8,710 nt of DNA from NCBI GenBank assembly GCA_013042125.1, contig JABDQS010000060.1, positions 1 through 8,710 on the forward strand, given 5' to 3'. Positions 1 through 6,343 of the stretch are shown here, piece by piece. Position numbers and translations under genes: made by a program. Under the pieces are notes generated by a model, which was not told the DNA's origin, searched no databases, and saw nothing but the letters and a program-made list of their open reading frames with translations. Positions within the stretch are counted from its first letter, which is position 1. The number at the start of each line of letters is the position of its first letter. This DNA comes from Eudoraea sp. (GTDB taxonomy: Bacteria; Bacteroidota; Bacteroidia; Flavobacteriales; Flavobacteriaceae).

Positions 1-1173
1 CATCTGGATCATACGGGATATTTACCTCGCTTGCTTAAACAGGGATTTAAGGGAAAAGTCTTAGGGACAGCACCTACATTGGCTATTGCCGCAATCATCT
101 TACGGGACAGTGCCAAAATCCATGAAGAAGAGGCAGAAAAAGCCAATAAAGAAGGGTATTCTAAACACAGTCCGGCATTACCTTTTTACACCCTGGAAGA
201 AGCTGAGAGTTCAATTGACCTGTTTCAGGTGGCAGAACCGGATCAATGGATCAATTTATCGCAAAAAGCACAGCTTCGTTTTTCTTACGTCGGCCACATT
301 CTTGGTGCCACCTATATAACCCTGAAGATAGACGAAAAGGACTATGTTTTTTCCGGCGACATAGGCAGGCCACAAGACCTCTTATTAAGGGATCCTCAGC
401 GACCGGAGTGGGCAGATTATCTATTTCTGGAAAGTACCTACGGAAACAAATTACATCCGGAGGAGGATGTAGAGGACCTGCTTATTGAATTGGTTAATAA
501 AACCATTAATGAACATGGAATCTTGTTGATTCCTTCTTTTGCGGTAGAACGACTTCAGCTTCTAATGGTGATCCTATGGCGGTTATATCAAAAAAACAGA
601 ATTCCCAATATTCCAATTTTCATAGATAGTCCTATGGGGACAGATGTGTTAGATCTTTTTAAAAAATTTCCACAATGGCATAAAATGCCACTTTCTGATC
701 TCAGAGCTATGTGCGACCATATGACCCTGATCAGCTCTTATAGAGATACCTGGAAGACCATTGATGATCCAAGGCCTAAAATTGTAATTGCCGGCAGTGG
801 CATGATCACAGGGGGCAGAATTCTGACCTATTTAAAACAAAAGGTAGACATTGAAACAACCACTGTATTAATAGTAGGATACCAGGCCGAAGGTACCCGG
901 GGGAGAAAACTCCTTGAGGGAGCTACCGAATTGAGGATTTTTGGCAAAGATCACGAGGTGAAGGCCGCAGTGGTTCATCTGGAGAGTCTTTCTGCCCATG
1001 CAGATCAGTCAGAGCTAATGAACTGGCTAAGTGATATTAAGAATATTCCGGAAAATACTTTTTTGATCCACGGTGAACCCGAGGCAATGGAAGGATTTAA
1101 GATCAAGATAGAAGAGTCCCTGAGATGGCGCGTAACTATACCAGATCTATGGGATACGATTCAACTAATGTAA
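1..1173 (+). CDS. MBL-fold beta-CASP RNA-processing exonuclease, 5'-truncated by the window edge
   Basis: This is a metallo-beta-lactamase/beta-CASP nuclease of the COG1236 type, a family of zinc-dependent RNA-processing enzymes in the cytoplasm. The reading frame is already open at base 1, so the true start lies upstream and 390 residues are visible. The first visible residues, HLDHTGYLP, are the second half of the HxHxDH zinc motif. Further motifs in order (numbered from base 1) are GHILGA (His99), FSGDIG (Asp120), ESTYGNKLH (from Glu144), the beta-CASP segment IPSFAVERLQLL (about 177-188), IDSPMG (about 208), AGSGMITGGR (about 264-273), GYQAEGTRGRKLL (about 293-305), LSAHAD (His333) and LIHGEPEA (His357). 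The C-terminal part is an RMMBL-like domain. Nothing suggests decay, and the zinc ligands that can be seen are intact. The natural RNA substrate cannot be told from sequence. The family call is secure; exo- versus endonuclease activity is not. Confidence 0.93.
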   Translation, partial: HLDHTGYLPRLLKQGFKGKVLGTAPTLAIAAIILRDSAKIHEEEAEKANKEGYSKHSPALPFYTLEEAESSIDLFQVAEPDQWINLSQKAQLRFSYVGHILGATYITLKIDEKDYVFSGDIGRPQDLLLRDPQRPEWADYLFLESTYGNKLHPEEDVEDLLIELVNKTINEHGILLIPSFAVERLQLLMVILWRLYQKNRIPNIPIFIDSPMGTDVLDLFKKFPQWHKMPLSDLRAMCDHMTLISSYRDTWKTIDDPRPKIVIAGSGMITGGRILTYLKQKVDIETTTVLIVGYQAEGTRGRKLLEGATELRIFGKDHEVKAAVVHLESLSAHADQSELMNWLSDIKNIPENTFLIHGEPEAMEGFKIKIEESLRWRVTIPDLWDTIQLM

Positions 1174-1243
1174 TTGGAAATATTATTGAGAACAGAATAC
1201 GAAGAAGATACAATGAACATATAAAATTTAAAAACAGATCAAT

Positions 1244-1663
1244 ATGGAAAAGAATTTAGTGATTAGGAAAATGGGAATTGAAGAACTGCATCAGGAATCA
1301 AAAAAGTGGATCTCACATCTTAATTTTATGACAGATGAGATGACTTTCTTTGATAACCTCCTTAATTCCTATGTTTTTGAACCCGATACCCCTTTGTTAT
1401 TTGAGGACCTCCAAAAATATCAGGAGAGACTGAAAGAATCTAAAAAACTCAGTTCAAAAGTTATAAAGGATATTATTGAACATGAAAATGAACTGGGAGG
1501 ACTGTTGGAAATTTTGAATAGTACCTTAGACAAGGCGTATCAAACAAAACATCAGCAGTACAGGGTAGACGTAGAAGTATGTCTGAACGATTTCAGAAGG
1601 TTGAAGACAGATCTCTACGCTTACGCAGCAGGGATACTAAAAAAAAGACATAAGAAGAGCTAA
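1244..1663 (+). CDS. Hypothetical helical protein, 139 aa
   Basis: I do not recognise this protein. It is soluble by appearance, with no signal peptide and no membrane segment. It is rich in Lys, Glu and Leu with heptad-like stretches (for example residues 54-95, LLFEDLQKYQERLKESKK onward), suggesting a helical or coiled-coil bundle. The C-terminus is strongly basic (KKRHKKS), which could contact nucleic acid or acidic partners; that is speculation. The start ATG is the first in frame after the preceding nuclease stop 70 bp upstream, and it directly follows the sequence ATCAAT. It lies on the same strand as the beta-CASP nuclease and may be transcribed with it. Codon use looks like its neighbours, so I take it as a real gene. 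No function is proposed. Confidence 0.75.
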   Translation: MEKNLVIRKMGIEELHQESKKWISHLNFMTDEMTFFDNLLNSYVFEPDTPLLFEDLQKYQERLKESKKLSSKVIKDIIEHENELGGLLEILNSTLDKAYQTKHQQYRVDVEVCLNDFRRLKTDLYAYAAGILKKRHKKS

Positions 1664-1683
1664 AAAATAGACTTAGCTGATAA

Positions 1684-1711
1684 TTGTCATATGAAACTAC
1701 TGTTATGACAA
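1684..1711. repeat. 8-bp perfect inverted repeat (possible operator or hairpin)
   Basis: TTGTCATA at 1684-1691 is the exact reverse complement of TATGACAA at 1704-1711, with a 12-bp spacer. It sits 20 bp after the stop of the 139-residue gene and about 50 bp before the lipoprotein start. A second small inverted repeat, ACAAG-TAT-CTTGT at 1708-1720, overlaps the right arm, so the two structures are mutually exclusive as hairpins. No T-run follows, so it is not a classical intrinsic terminator. It could be a protein-binding site in front of the lipoprotein gene, or a weak transcript 3' end. The role is unproven. Confidence 0.4.
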
Positions 1712-1727
1712 GTATCTTGTAAAAGAT

Positions 1728-1735
1728 TCACTTTG
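1728..1735 (+). promoter_or_regulatory. Candidate -7 promoter box for the lipoprotein gene
   Basis: TCACTTTG differs at one position from the Bacteroidota -7 consensus TAnnTTTG. It ends 28 bp before the lipoprotein ATG at 1764. The same ACTTTGA core occurs at the same distance upstream of cls on the other strand. No convincing -33 TTG is seen at the expected spacing, so this is tentative. Confidence 0.25.
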
Positions 1736-1763
1736 AACATGATACTAACTAAAAACACATGTC

Positions 1764-2402
1764 ATGAGAACATTCATTTGGTCCTTTTTCATATTGATCC
1801 TTGCCTGCAATGATGTTGAAGTTGTAAGTAGTTGGAAGAATCCTGATATTGTTCTGTTCGATGCCTACAAAGTACTTGTAGTTGGGATGACTCCCAATGC
1901 TGATGCCAGAATGGAATTTGAGACCAAGATGACAGAAAGATTTGATCAGCATGGTGTTGAATCAATGAGGAGTATAGATCTTTTTGATGTGGCCTTCACA
2001 AATTCAGTACGTACCGATGAAGAATTGGACGATGTGGAAGAACGCCTCCTTGATAAGGATTTCGATGCCATCTTATTTACAAAAATATTGGGTTCCGAGA
2101 ACAGGCAGACCCTGAGTAAGAAACTTTCAGAGCTCGATAGGAACAATTCAAGATTTAAGGATGACTATCTCAGTCACCAGAATATTTATTACGATGATGA
2201 ATACTATGAACAATACACGGTTTACTTTGTGGAAACTGCTTTGTATTGTATTTGCGTTGACAAAGAGCGCGATCTTATCTGGCGCGGTGTAATAGAGGTT
2301 TCCGATCCTATTGAGGCAGAAGATACAATTGAAGAATACATAGATCTGGTTGTTTCTACGATGGAATTTGAGGATCTTATTTTCAGAAAGGAAAAAGAGT
2401 AA
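1764..2402 (+). CDS. Putative DUF4136-like lipoprotein, 212 aa
   Basis: A short signal sequence with a hydrophobic core (residues 4-13) ends in a lipobox, ILAC, with Cys15 as the likely lipidated residue. The following NDVE is acidic, which in Bacteroidota lipoproteins can act as a surface-export signal; whether it does so here is inference. The mature part has the pattern of DUF4136-like envelope lipoproteins: SSWKNP, then KVLVVGMTPNADARMEFETK (36-55), a DAILFTKIL strand (101-109), and a closing block with VETALYCICVDKERDLIWRG (156-175) and a final helix with DLVVSTM. A Tyr/Asp-rich linker lies at about 134-155. The molecular function is unknown. The ATG at 1764 is chosen because the hydrophobic signal begins right after it; an ATG at 1759 is in another frame and closes at once. 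It converges on cls with 42 bp between the stops and no clear terminator. Confidence 0.8.
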   Translation: MRTFIWSFFILILACNDVEVVSSWKNPDIVLFDAYKVLVVGMTPNADARMEFETKMTERFDQHGVESMRSIDLFDVAFTNSVRTDEELDDVEERLLDKDFDAILFTKILGSENRQTLSKKLSELDRNNSRFKDDYLSHQNIYYDDEYYEQYTVYFVETALYCICVDKERDLIWRGVIEVSDPIEAEDTIEEYIDLVVSTMEFEDLIFRKEKE

Positions 2403-2444
2403 TCTTTGAAAAATCCTTCCTGTAGCGTTAATTTAAGCAGACGT

Positions 2445-3890
2445 TTATAATACTGGCGCAAAAACCCTGGCAATGCCCTCGATGAGTTTGTCGACCATAG
2501 GTCTTTGGGCATAAAAATCCAACTTTAATTCTTGGCTTTTCTTACAGTCTCTCAAAAAATTCTCGCGAAGCATCTTGGTGGTGTCACGGTCGTAAAGAAG
2601 TGCATTCACTTCATAATTGTGCTCAAAACTGCGTACGTCAATATTTGCAGTTCCTATAGAGGCAATATCATCGTCACTTATCAGGATCTTACTATGTAGA
2701 AATCCGTATGGAAATAAAAAGATCCGGATGCCGGATTTTAGAAATGAATCAAAGTAGGAGCGAACCGTCCAGTCCACAAGTCTGCTATCACTTTTTTCTG
2801 CAATTAATAATCGAACATCTATTCCACTTAAGGCAGCCATTTGAAGGGCTTTTAAGATCTCAGTACTGGGAATGATATAGGGATTGGTAATATAAAGATA
2901 ATTCTGTGCTTCATTTATAATGGATAAATAAGACTGCTCTATATTGGGGAAGGCATCATCTGGACCGCTCGGAACCACCTGAACAACTGCTTGCAGGCCA
3001 GTATCTGTAGTTTTCTTTGGTGAAGATTTCAGAGGTAATTTTTTCTCAGCGACCATGAACCAATCAGAAATAAAGACGTGTTCCATAAAGGAAACAGCCG
3101 GACCTTGAATGGCCAGGTGCATATCATGCCATTGTCGTAGATTACTATCTCCCCTAAGATACTTGTCGGAAATATTGATCCCTCCCGTAAAAGCGATAAT
3201 ACCATCTACAACTATGATCTTCCGGTGATTTCTATAATTTAAAGAAGAAAGGAACCTGCCAAAACGAAATGGGAGGAAGGGATAAACCTCTACCCCCATA
3301 GTTTTCAGTTTTTTTAGATATGAATTGCTCAGAGAATAACTGCCAACCCCATCATAGATCATCTTTATTTCAACACCTTGTTGGATCTTCTTTTCTGAGA
3401 GTTCTAACAACCTATTAGCTAGTTCACCTTCTTCAAAAATATAGTACTGCAGGTAAATATAACTTTCTGCCTTTTCGAGCGCTTCAAAGATCGCATTAAA
3501 TGTTTGTGCACCATCTTCCAGAAGTGTTACCCCATTATGAGAGGTTGGAGGGTAATGTGCCACCTTTTTAATAAGAGACATCATTTTCTTATACTTAGGC
3601 TGTGCGGCCTCGATCTCTATATTTTCTGAATATGAAGGAAGTTCAATGGAATTTTTTCTGAGTCGGGCCAGCTTTTTCTTACGTCTGTTCCTTCCTAACA
3701 TTATGTATAACAGAATACCTCCAACAGGAATGGTAAAAATTGCAAGAAGCCAGGCCAGGGTTCTAGCAGGCCGTACCCCATTGATCAACAAACCAAAGAC
3801 CATAAAGATGGCAAGGAGAATATAAAGTGTAACTACGGTAACTATAAGCATTGGTTTGGTTGTTCTTTTACGAAAAATTAAAGGTACCAC
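2445..3890 (-). CDS. cls: Cardiolipin synthase (PLD superfamily)
   Basis: This enzyme condenses two phosphatidylglycerol molecules (or phosphatidylglycerol with another donor, depending on the subtype) to cardiolipin at the inner membrane. Two membrane helices lie at about residues 14-38 and 45-66, followed by a basic cytoplasmic linker (RNRRKKK) and the two catalytic PLD repeats. The first HKD motif is NHRKIIVVDG with His222, Lys224 and Asp229. The second is LHSKILISD with His399, Lys401 and Asp406, followed by GTANIDVRSFEHNYEVN. The length of 481 residues is normal for bacterial Cls. The start is uncertain: the longest credible frame begins with GTG at 3890, while an ATG at residue 14 (3851) would remove only the basic RKRTTK leader before the first helix. 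An in-frame stop at 3918-3920 limits further extension. The gene is divergent from the PLP-enzyme gene and convergent with the lipoprotein gene, so it is probably monocistronic. Confidence 0.95.
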   Translation of the reverse strand: MVPLIFRKRTTKPMLIVTVVTLYILLAIFMVFGLLINGVRPARTLAWLLAIFTIPVGGILLYIMLGRNRRKKKLARLRKNSIELPSYSENIEIEAAQPKYKKMMSLIKKVAHYPPTSHNGVTLLEDGAQTFNAIFEALEKAESYIYLQYYIFEEGELANRLLELSEKKIQQGVEIKMIYDGVGSYSLSNSYLKKLKTMGVEVYPFLPFRFGRFLSSLNYRNHRKIIVVDGIIAFTGGINISDKYLRGDSNLRQWHDMHLAIQGPAVSFMEHVFISDWFMVAEKKLPLKSSPKKTTDTGLQAVVQVVPSGPDDAFPNIEQSYLSIINEAQNYLYITNPYIIPSTEILKALQMAALSGIDVRLLIAEKSDSRLVDWTVRSYFDSFLKSGIRIFLFPYGFLHSKILISDDDIASIGTANIDVRSFEHNYEVNALLYDRDTTKMLRENFLRDCKKSQELKLDFYAQRPMVDKLIEGIARVFAPVL

Positions 3891-3918
3891 AGAATATTGA
3901 CAATCCAGAACACGCGCT

Positions 3919-3926
3919 CAAAGTAA
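3919..3926 (-). promoter_or_regulatory. Candidate -7 promoter box for cls
   Basis: Read on the minus strand, TTACTTTG has five of the six fixed bases of the Bacteroidota -7 element TAnnTTTG. It lies 28 bp upstream of the GTG start at 3890. A T-rich stretch occupies the expected -33 area, but there is no clear TTTG. This is a weak, position-supported call. Confidence 0.25.
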
Positions 3927-3990
3927 TGAGGTAAATAAGCTCCTTAAAAAACACAGTTCTACCATGATAGCAGTATTTTTTGGTTCCCGT

Positions 3991-4024
3991 ATTTCTCGTG
4001 ATTGAGTATGCTGAAATTTCTCGT
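3991..4024. repeat. Tandem 9-bp direct repeat in the cls/PLP-enzyme divergent control region
   Basis: ATTTCTCGT occurs at 3991-3999 and again at 4016-4024, a 25-bp period in the 216-bp gap between two divergent genes. Repeats at this location could be two binding sites for a regulator of the rightward cluster. The bases next to the repeats do not match. At 9 bp in AT-rich DNA, chance cannot be excluded. Confidence 0.35.
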
Positions 4025-4076
4025 AAATGCATTAAAATTAGTAGTAATATTGCTGTATAATTCGATATGAATTTAG

Positions 4077-4086
4077 TATACTTTAG
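4077..4086 (+). promoter_or_regulatory. Candidate -7 box of the rightward cluster promoter
   Basis: TATACTTTAG resembles the Bacteroidota -7 element and lies about 20 bp before the ATG at 4107. It overlaps an 8-bp palindrome, AGTATACT (4075-4082). A TTG at 4050-4052 lies upstream, at about 24 bp, a little farther than the usual -33 spacing. A promoter is expected here because the gene is divergent from cls, but the exact element is a guess. Confidence 0.25.
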
Positions 4087-4106
4087 AAAATCAATTGTGA
4101 GTTCTT

Positions 4107-5168
4107 ATGAATCTTCGTGATGGTGTTAAAACCGCAGAGAACAAGGTCTCTTCAGAAACCATAAAACTAAGTGAGTTTGTGATGGACAAAAGTAAGTCGG
4201 TTACAGATCGTCTGGAAAGTTTCGAGGACATCCTTAACCTCGAGGTTGGTGATACAGCCCTAAACAGGGCCAAAGCTTTGGAGCGCGAATTCAATATACG
4301 GCAGCTGTATATCAAATATGAGGGAGATAATCCCACCGGTACCCAGAAAGATCGTATTGCTTTCGCCCAGGTGTATGATGCGCTCAGACGAGATTTTGAG
4401 GTAGTATCTCTTGCTACTTGTGGGAATTATGGAGTTGCGGTGGCATTGGCGGCCAGCCTGGCCGGGATACATTGTAAGATATATATTCCAGAATCCTATC
4501 ACACAGATAGGATCGAAGAGATGCATTCGCTGGGTGCCGAAATAATCAGATTACCCGGAAGCTATGAAGATGTGGTGGCTCAAAGTACTGAATTGGCACA
4601 AGCCAATGAATGGTACGATGCCAATCCCGGAGCCATGAACACCCCCTTGCAGATTTCGGCCTATGCCCAGATCGCCTATGAGATTTTTGAGGACCTGGGT
4701 GATGCACCAAAATACTGTGCGGTTCCGGTCTCTAATGGCACTCTGCTTGCAGGGATCTACAGAGGGTTTGTTAGTTTGTATAAACGGGGAAAAACTTCCA
4801 GGATACCTAAAATGATCGCTGCTTCTTCTTCATTTAAAAATCCGATAATCCAGTCGTTCAAAAAAGGATTGGACCATTGTAAAGACTTGGAGCCAAAGAA
4901 TATCAAAGAAACTAAGTACAATGAACCTCTTATCAATTGGCATAGTTTTGACGGAGAGGAGGCATTGTATGCCATTCGGGAATCTGAGGGGGAAGGTGTG
5001 AATGTAAGTGATAGAAAGTTAAAGGAGATGAGTGCCTTTTTGCACAAAAAGGAGGGATTTAGAATACTCCCTGCATCTACCGCAGGATTGATCGCCTTGC
5101 TGGAGATCCATGAACGGGATCATCTGGAACCAGATCGTTATGTAGCCATTTTAACTGCTAAAAACTAA
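4107..5168 (+). CDS. Threonine-synthase-like PLP-dependent enzyme (fold type II)
   Basis: A fold-type II PLP enzyme of 353 residues. The Schiff-base lysine is very probably Lys81 in NPTGTQKDR, which corresponds to the PTGSFKDR motif of threonine synthases. TCGNYGVA (104-111) matches the family's TSGNxGxA loop that holds the substrate carboxylate. PVSNGTLLAG (207-216) corresponds to the PVGNGGN phosphate-binding loop, and PASTAG (322-327) and the terminal ILTAKN match the C-terminal end of threonine synthases. Several usually conserved positions differ (Gln for Phe before Lys, Cys and Tyr in the GN loop, Thr-Leu after the NG), so the substrate may not be O-phosphohomoserine. Beta- or gamma-replacement or elimination on an amino acid is the general chemistry expected. 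It is first in the rightward cluster, and only 10 bp separate it from the DUF1611 gene. The start ATG gives a 40-residue leader before the core; Met26 is an alternative. Confidence 0.88.
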   Translation: MNLRDGVKTAENKVSSETIKLSEFVMDKSKSVTDRLESFEDILNLEVGDTALNRAKALEREFNIRQLYIKYEGDNPTGTQKDRIAFAQVYDALRRDFEVVSLATCGNYGVAVALAASLAGIHCKIYIPESYHTDRIEEMHSLGAEIIRLPGSYEDVVAQSTELAQANEWYDANPGAMNTPLQISAYAQIAYEIFEDLGDAPKYCAVPVSNGTLLAGIYRGFVSLYKRGKTSRIPKMIAASSSFKNPIIQSFKKGLDHCKDLEPKNIKETKYNEPLINWHSFDGEEALYAIRESEGEGVNVSDRKLKEMSAFLHKKEGFRILPASTAGLIALLEIHERDHLEPDRYVAILTAKN

Positions 5169-5178
5169 ATCAATAATT

Positions 5179-6249
5179 ATGAGAAATTCTATAGACGGCA
5201 ATGCCCTGGTATATTGCGAAGGAGCCTTTAACACTCCTAATGGCAAAACCGCCCATGGTTTGGTTCGCTTCACAGAACGGTATGTGGTGGTTGGTGTTAT
5301 TGACAGCTCGTATGCGGTTAGGGATGCCGGTGAAGTGTTAGATGGGAAAGCAAATGGCATACCTATTTTTAAAGATCTGAAGACAGCTGCTGCCGCATTG
5401 GCGAAAGAAAATAAAACCCCTCAAAGCCTTGTTATTGGGTTGGCACCGGATGGTGGTCGTCTTCCAAAAGAGGCCAAACAAACTATCCGTGAAGCACTTG
5501 ACCTTGGTTGGAACGTAGATAGTGGACTGCACGACTTCCTTACCAATGACGAATCTTTAATGGCCATTGCCCGTAAGAACGGATGCAGAGTAAGGGATGT
5601 TCGCAAGACTCCGGACCGGGATAAACTTCATTTTTTTACCGGCGATATTGAAAAAGTAGACTGTTTAAAACTGGCGATACTAGGCACTGATTCGGCTATT
5701 GGAAAACGTACAACGGCCTGGATCCTGGTACACGCATTCAGGAAAGCTGGCTTAAAAGCTGAAATGATTGGAACCGGCCAAACAGGCTGGATGCAGGGAG
5801 CCAGGTACAGTATGATATTGGATAGTTGTATCAACGATTTTGTATCCGGTGAAATAGAGCATGCGGTAGTAAGTGCCTGGAAAAATGAAGATCCGGATGT
5901 AGTAGTGATAGAAGGACAGGGCAGCCTAATGAACCCGGCATATCCGGGTGGTTTTGAGATACTGGCGGCCGGCAGACCGGATTATGTGATCATGCAGCAT
6001 GCTCCTAAAAGAAAAGAGTATGACGGATTTCCCGGGTATCGCTTACACTCCCTTCCAGAGCAAATACAGGCCATAGAGGTGATCTCCGGAAAGAAGGTAA
6101 TAGCTATTACAGTGAACCACGAGAATATGACCAAAGAAGAGATAGAACCGGCCTGTAAAGAGATTACCGCAGAAACCGGAATTCCAGCTTTCGACGTTCT
6201 TGCTTTTGGAGCAGAGGAATTGGTGACCCTTTTAAAAAGTAAATTGTAG
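5179..6249 (+). CDS. DUF1611 family P-loop protein (DgcN-like)
   Basis: A 356-residue protein with the two-part DUF1611 layout. The N-terminal part (about 1-145) is Rossmann-like, with VVGVIDSSYA (37-46), LVIGLAPDGG (84-93) and WNVDSGLHDFL (111-121). The C-terminal part is a P-loop domain related to dethiobiotin synthetase/CobQ folds: Walker A GTDSAIGKRTT (169-179, Lys176), GTGQTGWMQGA (198-208) and a Walker B-like VVVIEGQGSL (241-250). One studied branch of this family, DgcN of marine bacteria, is reported as a D-glutamate N-acetyltransferase that works with the enolase-superfamily racemase DgcA. Here a gene resembling such an epimerase starts at 8652, which supports a related role. Whether this protein acetylates D-Glu or acts on another amino acid or peptide is inference. 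It is probably co-transcribed with the PLP-enzyme gene 10 bp upstream. No Shine-Dalgarno is seen. Confidence 0.9.
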   Translation: MRNSIDGNALVYCEGAFNTPNGKTAHGLVRFTERYVVVGVIDSSYAVRDAGEVLDGKANGIPIFKDLKTAAAALAKENKTPQSLVIGLAPDGGRLPKEAKQTIREALDLGWNVDSGLHDFLTNDESLMAIARKNGCRVRDVRKTPDRDKLHFFTGDIEKVDCLKLAILGTDSAIGKRTTAWILVHAFRKAGLKAEMIGTGQTGWMQGARYSMILDSCINDFVSGEIEHAVVSAWKNEDPDVVVIEGQGSLMNPAYPGGFEILAAGRPDYVIMQHAPKRKEYDGFPGYRLHSLPEQIQAIEVISGKKVIAITVNHENMTKEEIEPACKEITAETGIPAFDVLAFGAEELVTLLKSKL

Positions 6250-6268
6250 TCAGATTCTAAAAAGGGTC
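6225..6268. repeat. 9-bp inverted repeat spanning the stop codon of the DUF1611 gene
   Basis: GACCCTTTT at 6225-6233 is exactly complementary to AAAAGGGTC at 6260-6268, with a 26-nt loop that contains the TAG stop (6247-6249). As RNA it could form a stem at the 3' end of the DUF1611 coding region. No T-run follows, so it is not a typical intrinsic terminator. It could mark partial attenuation or mRNA processing between the first two and the last three cluster genes. Confidence 0.4.
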
Positions 6269-6343
6269 TTGGTCCTGTGGCTGTTTCGATTTGCCATAAA
6301 TTCTTAATACCATTTCAAATTGAATTATTATCAATTGTAAAGC

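Noticed and set aside
2403..2444. Shared terminator between the convergent lipoprotein and cls genes
   Set aside because: The 42-bp gap was read on both strands and shows no GC-rich stem followed by a T-run.
5035..5052. Near-perfect palindrome CCTTTTTG-CA-CAAAAAGG inside the PLP-enzyme gene
   Set aside because: It lies within a conserved reading frame (residues around AFLHKKEGF) far from either gene end, and simple T- and A-runs make such a pairing likely by chance.
5179..6249. Sugar epimerase/dehydratase or dethiobiotin synthetase
   Set aside because: The N-terminal Rossmann-like and P-loop parts superficially suggest these, but the two-domain layout and the motifs fit DUF1611 as a whole, and no biotin or nucleotide-sugar genes are present.
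6286..6293. TCGATTTG as a -7 promoter box for the PP-loop gene
   Set aside because: It has one mismatch to TAnnTTTG, no -33 element at the right spacing, and lies 50 bp from the start; support is too thin to list as a feature.
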